Positions 56,284 to 64,000 of a DNA stretch of 64,000 nt are shown here, one piece after another. Position numbers and translations under genes: made by a program. The DNA is from Capra hircus (Eukaryota > Chordata > Mammalia > Artiodactyla > Bovidae). The stretch lies in contig NW_017189517.1 of NCBI RefSeq assembly GCF_001704415.2, positions 3,793,167 to 3,857,166 on the forward strand, in the 5' to 3' direction. Each line of letters opens with the position of its first letter. The stretch's first letter is position 1. The notes beneath the pieces were generated by a model. It was not told the origin of the DNA and searched no databases. It worked only from the letters and a program-made list of their open reading frames with translations.

Positions 56284-56442
56284 AAAGGACCATGATTCAT
56301 ATTGGATTAATGGCCCACCTACTCCAGTATGACCTCATCTTAACTGATTAAATCTGCCACAACCTTATTCCAAATAAGGTTACATTCTGAAGGACTGGGG
56401 GTAGGGACTTCAGTATATCTCTTGGGGAGGACACAGCTGATA
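56284..56442 (-). mobile_element. MaLR LTR, right part, antisense
   Basis: 'catgattcatattggattaa', 'actccagtatgacctcatct', 'ccaaataaggttacattctg' and 'ggggtagggacttcagtata' are the inverted 5' half of a MaLR LTR, completing the piece at 47,164-47,433. Together they give about 440 bases, the expected size. Confidence 0.78.
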
Positions 56443-57600
56443 AAAGAAAGTTATAGAAGATGTCATTTAATGAACAAGGAATTTCAGAATCAAGGAGATA
56501 TACTGGAAGTCAGTCAGCCATTGGTAAATTATATCATTTAGATCTCAGGTCTTGATGATGTGTTTATTTCAGATATTTTATTGAAAAAGGAAAAGGAGAA
56601 ACTGTAAAGGAATATGTAAGAGGGAAAAAGTAATTTGTCAAATGTCAAAAATACTTTCCAGTATTTTTCAAGCAGGTATTTGGATTCTAAATATCTGAGG
56701 AGCAGCTTAGATGACAAATAAGTATGAACACACATGTTTTAAAAGCTCACTTGTTCATGTTTGGAAACAATGAATATAAGACATAATTTTTTTAATTGTA
56801 AAATATAAGAAAGTATAAAGCAGTAGGTAAGATTATCCATATCCTCATCACCAGCCATTCATTGTTATACAAACATTTTATATATTTACCTTCATACACA
56901 CATGCACACCAAATTTCCCCAACCTGTGAACCATGGAGAATATAAAGTTTTTTAAACACATATACATTTTTAAAGTCATTATGACTTATTTGTGAATTAA
57001 ATAAAATTCTCACACATATGTACTACTCATTCAAGTAACTGTAGATATATTAATATAAACCATTACTAGAATAGGATTTGCTTTTGTATCCTGCATTTCG
57101 TTTTTTAATCAACACTTACCAAGCTGCTAATGCAACTATTAACACATAATCTGATTTTTTGATGGTATTAAGAGAACACAGGATAGATTTCCTTCAAACA
57201 CTATCTGAAAGAAATTCTTTTTTGTCATTTAACATTATGGTGTGAGAAAATGTAGACTACAAATATGATTTAATGTTAGGCAGTGCAAATTAAATGAAAC
57301 AGTAATACCTTTTCTGTTGACATTAAATATTTTGTCAACGCTAAACTTTATTTGTAAACTTGTAGATTTTATTCTTCACTATTCAAATAATGGTGTTGCA
57401 TATGTAAAGGTTATGACAGAAGTGAATCCGTCCCTTAGTTGTTAAAGGGAACATGACTTTAAAAAATTGTATTTTATCCCATTTACAAATGATTACCAAG
57501 ACTGCTTTGAAAAACTAAAATTTCGGGCATACGGAAAATTCCCCATGCTGTAATTGGCTTATGTGACTCTAAAAGGAAAAGCAGTGTGCAAAGGTATGTA
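56443..57600. other. No gene seen; unassigned DNA
   Basis: AT-rich, unassigned. Short open frames without recognisable features. Confidence 0.5.
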
Positions 57601-57745
57601 AAGTATTGGACTAGAAGGCAGAGATCTGGAATCTAGCCTTCACTCTGCTACTGTATAGCCATAAAACTTTAAATGGCCTTATCTATAATATAAAAAGATG
57701 ACTCAGTTGAGTCCCTAAAGGCCTTTCCAGCAATGATACTTCAGT
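57601..57745 (+). repeat. MIR-family SINE, sense
   Basis: 'ggactagaaggcagagatct', 'actctgctactgtatagcca' and 'gtccctaaaggcctttccag' appear in the order found in MIR-family elements. Confidence 0.65.
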
Positions 57746-57851
57746 ATGCTTACATTATGAAGTAAAGTTTAGCATTTTGTTTACTTGGCTGGTTAGGTCA
57801 TGCTGTTAGTAAAGGAAGATAGACTTACAGAATTTTTTTTTCAATTTTTAA

Positions 57852-58180
57852 TTTAAAATATTTATTTATTTTTGGTTGTGCTGGGTCTTCATTCCTTGCT
57901 GCATGCAAGCTTTCTCAAGTTGCTGTGAGTGGGGGTTACTCTCTAGTTGCGGTGCATGGGCTTCTCATTGCAATGGCTTCTCTTGTTGCAGAGCATGGGC
58001 TCCAGGGCACACAGGCTTCCATAGTTGCAGCACATGGGCTCCAGAGCGCAGGCTCAGTAGTTGTGGTGCACAGGCTTAGTTGCCTCAGCGCACGTGGATT
58101 CTTCCTGGACCAAGGACTGAACCTGTGTCCTCTGTGTTGGGAGGTGGATTCTTCACCACTGGACCACCAGAGAAGTCTTA
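57852..58180 (-). mobile_element. CHR-type SINE, antisense, with internal short repeats
   Basis: 'tttggttgtgctgggtcttc', several near-repeats of a 'gttgcagcacatgggctcc'-type unit, then 'caaggactgaacctgtgtcc' and 'actggaccaccagagaagtc'. The exact 12-bp duplication 'ttcaatttttaa' is at 57,840-57,851 and 58,181-58,192. The internal units are about 30-35 bases and expand the usual body. The cysteine-rich frame at 57,876-58,079 is a by-product of this repetition. Confidence 0.9.
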
Positions 58181-58384
58181 TTCAATTTTTAAAATATATA
58201 TATTTTTTTACTTTGGGAAATCTTATATTTACAGAAAAGTTTCAGCGTACAGGAAGCTCTCATATATACTTCATCAGTTTCTCCTGATGTTAACATCTTA
58301 CATAACCTTGGTCCATTTGGGCAGACTTGTGGTTTTAATCATCCCTTGGGACTATTCATTTTACTGCCAAATCATTTAATTTAT

Positions 58385-60060
58385 TTACCAAGTATTTATT
58401 GGACACAAACTGTGTGTGCTGGGCACTCTTTCAAGCAGTATGTACCAGGAATGTCCAATCCATTCTCCTGGATGGATTGGAGTTGGAGGGGAGGGGAGAG
58501 ATAATTTCATGCTGCCTTATATTACAGTGAGAGGAAACAGACAATACTAGATAAATAAGTAAGACAAGTAGTGTATAGATGAAAGTAAGTGCTCAAAAGA
58601 AACATGAAGGAAGAAGGAAAGGAACTCTAGGAGGTCTGGGGACTGCAATTTCAGATGGTAACCAAGGAAGTTTCCACTGCTACTTCAACTTTCACTTGAG
58701 GAATTAACTAGAGGAAAAAAAAGGACAAGCCATTAAGATATCTGTGAGAACAACATTCTAGGGAAAGGAAAGAGAAAATGCAAAGTCATGAGGTGGAAAA
58801 ATGCCTGGCTTGACTGAAGAAAAGCAAGGAGGCCAGTGTGTCTAAACCAGAGTCAATGAGGGGGAGAGTAATTTGAGAATAGGTCAAAAAGGTAATTGGC
58901 ATGATAGTATAGAAATTTGTAAGTCATTATAATGAGTAATATGGTAAGAAGGAGAAAATCAGAAAACTTTTGGGTAAGTTTGTATAATCTCGTGAAGAGG
59001 ACAAAAGCTGATTAATTTCATCAAAGAAGGTGATCGAGTAAAAGAGAGAAATTAAGGATGACTGAGAATTTTGACTTGAGCAAATGGATAAATGGATTCT
59101 GGTGCCATGTAAGAGGGTGAGAAAGACTTGGGGGGGGGAACAGGCTTCAGTAAGGAAGAAGACAAGAATCAAAACTTGGGTTTGGCCATGTTAAAACATT
59201 ATGTACACCCATGGTGGATTCATGTCAATGTATGGCAAAACCAGTACAGTATTGTAAAGTAAAATAAAGTAAAAAATAAATAAATAAATAAAAACCATTA
59301 TTGACCAGGGGATTTTTGCAGAAATTAACACCTGTGGCAAGAGATTGGTTATGTAAGTGAATATTGAAACACTCTGGTCAATATCATTCTGGTAACAAAG
59401 GACATATTAACACATCTCTGGTCAGTAAGTTGTTAAAACTAATGTTCTTATTAGATAGCGAAAATGACAGCAAGTTGGAGCACCTTTGGACTAGACATAT
59501 AAATCGTATAAGCCTATAGATGATATGTAAAGTTACAGGTTGGGTGAGATCTCCTAAGGAATGAATTTATACAGAGGATAGATGATGTTGGGCTCTGCAA
59601 CATTTAGAATTCAAAGAGAGAGGAAGCAGAGAACACAAAAGGAAACAACCAGTTAATTAAACAGGAAGGGAAAACAGCAGTGTGATGTCTCACAGCAATG
59701 TGAAGAAAAGTGGTCAAAGAAAGAGAGTGATACCTTGTGTCATATGCTCCTGAAACATTAAGTACAATGAGTGCCAATGATTAACCATGGGTTTTGTCAA
59801 CATGATCGCTTATTGGTGACTTGTCCAAAAATTATTTCACTAGAGTTTTTAAGATGAAAGCTTGACAGGAGTGAGTTTAAGAGAGAACAGAAAGAGAATA
59901 AGAAGAGGGAAGGGTTTAAACAGTTCAAGGAATTTTGCTGAAAAGGAGAGAAGAGAAAAAGGGAAGATAGACATGTCAGCATTTTTTAAGTTGACATATT
60001 CATTAGAATGTTTCAATAGAGAGGGAAAATGGATGATGCATAAAGGAAAGGGAGTAAAGC
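58385..60060 (+). repeat. Long ancient mammalian repeat, family not named, split by L1 tail
   Basis: The order of blocks matches a familiar old interspersed repeat: 'caagtatttattggacacaa', 'aggaggccagtgtgtctaaa', 'agtcaatgagggggagagta', 'ctctgcaacatttagaattc', 'aggaattttgctgaaaagga' and 'agagagggaaaatggatgat'. It is highly diverged. I recognise the pattern but will not name a family. A short sense L1 3' tail interrupts it. Confidence 0.4.
59199..59298 (+). mobile_element. Very short L1_BT 3' tail, sense, with A-rich end
   Basis: 'ggtggattcatgtcaatgta', 'tggcaaaaccagtacagtat' and 'aaagtaaaataaagtaaaaa', ending in (AAAT)n. About 100 bases, an extreme 5' truncation. Confidence 0.85.
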
Positions 60061-60820
60061 CCTTACATAGGCAAGAGGGTTGCCAGTCAGTGTCTAGGTT
60101 AGCCTTACAAAGGAGAGAGTTTATCCCTGGAGACTAGTGAGAATATGGGTACAGATGCTGGCATCTAAGGAACATACACACCCTCGTTCTGGCTGTTTCT
60201 ATTGGCTCCATGAAATAGAAAACATGGCCACCAACTACAACTGATAATAGGAAAAAATGTGAAGGAAGTTTGAAGAAACTAGAGAAAGTATATAACAGTT
60301 GCCTCAAGAGAGTGGGAGAATAAATTAACTAGGTCAGAGTAAATTAATGCAGTCAAACACTGCTGAGGGCCTGCCTGAGCTCAGTACCATGCAGGTAATG
60401 TGAGAACGAATAGTATGGTATGTTGTAGTGTTCCAGCCACACCAAGTACCTAAGTTATACTTAGATATGGATTTCTCTAGGGGTTGGTTTTTGAATGCTA
60501 TCCAGTTTAGTCCCTAGCTATAAATATGGATGCAACAATGAATTGCCAAATATTTGGTTAAAATAACTGTTGTCATAAGAAGCAACCTTAACTAAAACTA
60601 CTAGCTCATGAAGAGGCAGTTAAGTCAGTTATTATTTCAAAGAGTTTATAATTATTTTCATTTTTAGAAGAAATATCAGAAAATCTATAAGATATGTGAA
60701 ATTAATAGTCTTGGGGAGATTCCAGGACTATGACATGCAAAAAAGAGAAAAAAATTCCTATAAAAAAATATAGAATGTTGATCAACAAGATGGCATAATT
60801 AGAAGACTTGGATGTCCCTT
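60061..60820. other. No gene seen; unassigned DNA
   Basis: No assignable element. Confidence 0.5.
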
Positions 60821-60830
60821 CCTTCCACAA

Positions 60831-61027
60831 GGGCTTCCCTAGTAGCTCAGCTTGTAAAGAATCCACCTGCAACGCAGGAAATTCCAGTTCAATTCCTGGG
60901 TTGGGAAGATCCACTGCAGAAGGGAATGGCTACTCACTCCAGTATTCTAATCTGGATAATTCCATGGACATTATAGTCCATGGGGTTACAAAGAGTCAGA
61001 CACGACTGAGTGGCTTTCACTTTCTTT
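60831..61027 (+). mobile_element. Bov-tA SINE, sense
   Basis: Head 'gggcttccctagtagctcag', body 'ttcaattcctgggttgggaa' and end 'gagtcagacacgactgagtg'. About 15 bases are missing from the body near 60,967. Target duplications 'ccttccacaa' at 60,821-60,830 and 'cctcccacaa' at 61,028-61,037, one mismatch. Confidence 0.93.
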
Positions 61028-61037
61028 CCTCCCACAA

Positions 61038-61479
61038 ACACACCAACAACAATACACGGGCAAAGTCATTTACTGAGAAACTGAGAAAAGTACTGAGTCT
61101 CCCATACCCATAGTGTCTAGAAACCTAGCTACATTGAAGGTGGAAGGAACATTTAGGACATCCCCTCATATTCTGCACGACCAGCACAGAGCCCTATGAT
61201 CACAAGGAAAGCCCCAGCCTCTCCTTGGGGAAGAAAAAAGTTGGACTACACAGCCAACATTTCACTTTTCCCAGGGGTTGTCCAAGAGACTGGCATCTGT
61301 CTCACTTGTCTCAGAACACTGACAGGACCTCTCATGCTTCAGACTCCTGGAGGTCTGTGAGAACAAAGATGGCAGTGTGAAGCAATACACAAGCAATCAC
61401 CAGATCCCTTCCTCTGGTCCAATACTAGGCAAGCAGGTGAAAATCTCAGATCCCACCTTCTCACTGCGACGGAAAGGAG
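61038..61479. other. No gene seen; unassigned DNA
   Basis: No assignable element or exon. Confidence 0.5.
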
Positions 61480-61725
61480 TTTGACCATATGACACTGAAA
61501 GCACATGCAATAAAAACGTAATAAACAAGTGGGACTACATCAAACTCAAGTGGTTCTATGCAGCAAAGAAAATATGTATATAGAGACAAAGGTAATCTAC
61601 AGAATAGGAGAAAATATTTGTGAATCATAACTCTTAAGGGGCTAATATCCAAAATGCATATGGAATTACAATGACTCCATAGCAAAAAAGCACATATATC
61701 AATTTCAAAATGGGCAAAAGACTTA
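61480..61725 (+). mobile_element. Old L1 ORF2 fragment, sense
   Basis: 'gacactgaaagcacatgcaa', 'caagtgggactacatcaaac' and 'ggggctaatatccaaaatgc' follow L1 ORF2 in sense orientation. Both ends are truncated and there is no 3' tail. Confidence 0.82.
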
Positions 61726-61779
61726 ACTAGACTTTTCTTTCCAGCTCCTCAGGGTTTTTGTGCTCACTGCTTCTGTCTA

Positions 61780-62095
61780 AAATTATCTATACCTTCATTT
61801 CCTCACATGACTGATTCTTTCTCATATTTTAGCTTTTAGAGTAAACGCTACTTTCTCAGACTGGCCTTCTGATTCTGCTATTTAAACAGACTGCCTGTTA
61901 TTCTTTGTTATCAGCACCCTATTGATTTCCTCCTAATACTTCTAAAATTGAAGTTATTTCATTTTGCTTATTGATTTTTTCTCTCTCTTGTATTAGAATT
62001 AAAACTTCATGAAGACAGGTGTAATGCTTGGTTCCTAGTGTGGTTTCTTGCACAGAGCATGTGTTTTACAAATAACTGTGGATTCGATGAGAAAA
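61780..62095 (+). repeat. L2 LINE 3' fragment, sense
   Basis: 'ctttctcagactggccttct', 'aaaacttcatgaagacaggt', 'tgcacagagcatgtgtttta' and a trailing 'gattcgatgagaaaa' follow the order of the L2 3' end, heavily diverged. Confidence 0.55.
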
Positions 62096-62677
62096 GAAGA
62101 ATCAGATTGATCTCATACTTCTTTGGCTATTTGAGTTACTTGGTGCTGGTAATACCAGCATATGCTGTCTTCCACCTTGCAACTCAGTGGGATGGCCCTT
62201 TACTATAAGTGGTCCTTTATTTGCTTTAGCCTACCTGACACCTATTCTGAACATTCTGGTTAGTGCTTGCTTTCATGGGAGCTCTGACTCTTTATAGTTA
62301 CAAGTGAATATACCCCATTTGTTTAATGTTCTTTCCAAATTACTTGGAAATTGTTCAGATGAAAGTGTTTAAAAGACATGTGATCTGAAAGAAATTTGAA
62401 TCCATCCTACCTGGAAAAAATGTATCATTACATAGAAGCTAAGGAATCTGAACCTGCTTTGTGTGCATTCTCACATGGGTAACAGGACATCTGGAGAAAA
62501 TGTCTTATTCTGTGCAGTTCTTCATGACCCCTACGTCATTAAATCCAAGTCATTTCACCCTGCAGGCACCATCATATAAAAGTGAATGCCCAAATTTTGC
62601 ATTTTGGATGTGACTTTGGCCTTGGAATGTATGTGACTTATTTTTTGTTGTTGTTGTTGTTGTTTTTGTTCATTTTA
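62096..62677. other. No gene seen; ends in a (TTG)n run
   Basis: Unassigned DNA. A (TTG)n run at about 62,646-62,668 precedes the L1 tail that follows. Confidence 0.5.
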
Positions 62678-62965
62678 TAAAATTTGTTTTTAACTGATGG
62701 ATAATTGCTTTACAATAGTGTGTTGGTTTCTACTATACACCAACCTGAATCAGCCATAGGTATACATATGTCCTCTCCCTCTTGAACTTCCCTCCCACCT
62801 CACACCCATTCCACCCATCTAGATTGTCACAGAGCCCCAGTTGGAGTTCCCTGAGTGATACAACAAATTCCCACTGGCTATCTATTTTACATAGGGTAGT
62901 ATATGTGTTTTCATGCTACTCTCTCCATTCACACCCATGCATTTTAAAACCATATTCTTCCTTCA
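62678..62965 (-). mobile_element. Older L1 3' end, antisense
   Basis: 'ggataattgctttacaatag', 'gtgttggtttctactataca' and 'cagagccccagttggagttc' match the inverted 3' UTR of an older ruminant L1. It is followed directly by another L1 3' end. Confidence 0.8.
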
Positions 62966-62984
62966 TAACATATTAATCATTTTT

Positions 62985-64000
62985 TTGTAAATTAGTTAAT
63001 TTATTTTACTTGGAGACTAATAACTTTACAATATTGTAGTCATTTTTGCCATACATTCACATGAATCAGACCCGGGTGTACATGTGTCCCCCAACCTGAA
63101 CCCCCCTCACCTCCCTTCCAATACCATTCCTCATAGTTGTCCCAGTGCACCAGCCCTGAGCACCCTGTCACATGCATCGAACCTAGACTGGTGATCTATT
63201 TCACATATGGTAATATACATGTTTCAATGCTATTCTCTCAAATCATCCCACCCTTGCCTTCTCCCACAGAGTCCAAAAGTCTGTTCTTTATATCTGTGTC
63301 TCTTTTGCTGTCTCACATATAGGGTCATTGTTGCCATCTTTCTAAATCCCATATATATGCATTAATATGCCGAATTGGTGTTTTTCTTTTTGGTTTACTT
63401 CACTCTGTATAATAGGCTCCAGTTTCATCCACCTCATTAGAACTGATGCAAATGCATTATTTTTAATAGCTAAGTAATATTCCATTGTGTATATGGTACC
63501 AAAGCTTTCTTATCCATTCATCTGCTGATGGACATCTAGGTTGCTTCCATATCCTAGCTATTGTAAACAGTGTTGTAATGAACATTGGGGTACACATGCC
63601 TCTTTCAATTCTGGTTTCCTCCACGTGTATGCCCAGCAGTGGGATTGCTCGGTCATATGACAGTTCCATTTCCAGTTTATTTATTTTTTTTTAAGGAATC
63701 TCCACACTGTTCTCCATAGTGGCTGTACTAGTTTGCATTCCCACCAACAGTGTAAGAGGGTTCCCTTTTCTCCACATTCTCTCCAGCATTTTTTTTATTA
63801 TTATTTTTTAATTTTTATTTTTACTTTATTTTACTTTACAATACATTGCCATACATTGACATGAATCCACCACGGGTGTACATGCGTTCTCAAACTTTCT
63901 GATAGCAGCCATTCTGACTGGTGAGAGATGGTACCTCATTGTGGTTTTGATTTGCATTTCTCTGATAATGAGTGATGTTGAGCACCTTTTCATGTGTTTG
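62985..64000 (-). mobile_element. L1_BT 3' region, antisense, runs off the window
   Basis: From a T-rich start: 'tttgccatacattcacatga', then 'ctgtctcacatatagggtca', 'tccattcatctgctgatgga' and 'gcattcccaccaacagtgta', continuing to the window edge with 'gagcaccttttcatgtgttt'. It covers the 3' UTR and ORF2 C-terminus. A short L1 tail interrupts it at about 63,790-63,896. The 5' extent lies outside the window. Confidence 0.88.
63790..63896 (-). mobile_element. Very short L1_BT 3' tail, antisense, nested in L1
   Basis: A T-rich run, then 'tactttattttactttacaa', 'tgccatacattgacatgaat' and 'ccaccacgggtgtacatgcg'. The host L1 stops at 'tctccagcatt' and resumes at about 'ctgatagcagccattctgac', with some 15 host bases not accounted for. 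Confidence 0.78.

Noticed and set aside
57876..58079. Cysteine-rich 67-codon frame as a small secreted or metal-binding protein
   Set aside because: The repeated cysteines come from the tandem units of a CHR SINE read in sense on the plus strand.
57852..58180. Regularly spaced short repeats as a CRISPR-like array
   Set aside because: The units are imperfect, lack unique spacers, lie within a SINE flanked by a target duplication, and the genome is mammalian.

Overview
This window is mammalian nuclear DNA from a ruminant, almost certainly a bovid. The basis is the repeat content: RTE-type BovB LINEs, tRNA-Glu-derived Bov-tA SINEs, dimeric Bov-A2 SINEs and bovine-type L1 (L1_BT) 3' ends, which together are found only in ruminants. 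Cattle, yak, sheep and goat cannot be told apart here by eye. I see no intact host protein-coding gene, no recognisable host exon, no free-standing tRNA or rRNA gene and no CRISPR. Every open frame longer than about 100 codons that I could identify belongs to a LINE, and all are broken.

Layout. 1-1.04 kb: little, with one ancient repeat-like stretch. 1.04-4.0 kb: an old antisense L1 3' end split by a 2.5-kb sense BovB whose reverse-transcriptase motifs are still readable. 4-13.5 kb: mostly unassigned DNA with a CHR-type SINE, several Bov-tA SINEs, MIR fragments, a MaLR-type solo LTR (10,435-10,804), a possible antisense LTR (about 8.88-9.34 kb) and a short L1 tail. 13.6-24.0 kb: one almost end-to-end antisense L1_BT, bounded by a 12-bp near-perfect target-site duplication and hosting four younger insertions, three of them L1s and one of those a twin-priming inversion. 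24.4-26.3 kb: antisense BovB with a nested Bov-A2. 26.3-42.2 kb: mostly unassigned DNA with scattered MIR, SINE, L1 and LTR pieces and a (GA)n microsatellite.

42.3-46.6 kb: antisense L1 split by a 3-kb antisense BovB with an exact 11-bp duplication. 47.2-56.4 kb: a multi-level nest. A MaLR LTR is split by an antisense L1, which is itself split by two SINEs and a sense BovB. At the L1/LTR edge sits an essentially full-length antisense BovB with an exact 12-bp duplication. The two BovB copies form a 1.5-kb tail-to-tail inverted repeat. 56.4-64 kb: MIR, a CHR SINE, a long ancient repeat, Bov-tA, L2 and L1 3' ends running off the right edge.

How the parts relate. The autonomous families are L1 and BovB. 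CHR, Bov-tA and Bov-A2 are non-autonomous. Bov-A units are related to BovB ends and are thought to use its machinery. Order of insertion can be read from which element interrupts which: MIR, L2 and MaLR first, then older L1, then BovB and young L1_BT, then Bov-tA and Bov-A2. No undescribed biological system was found. The notable content is structural: nested insertions with readable junctions, a twin-primed L1, a micro-inversion, and the large inverted BovB pair.
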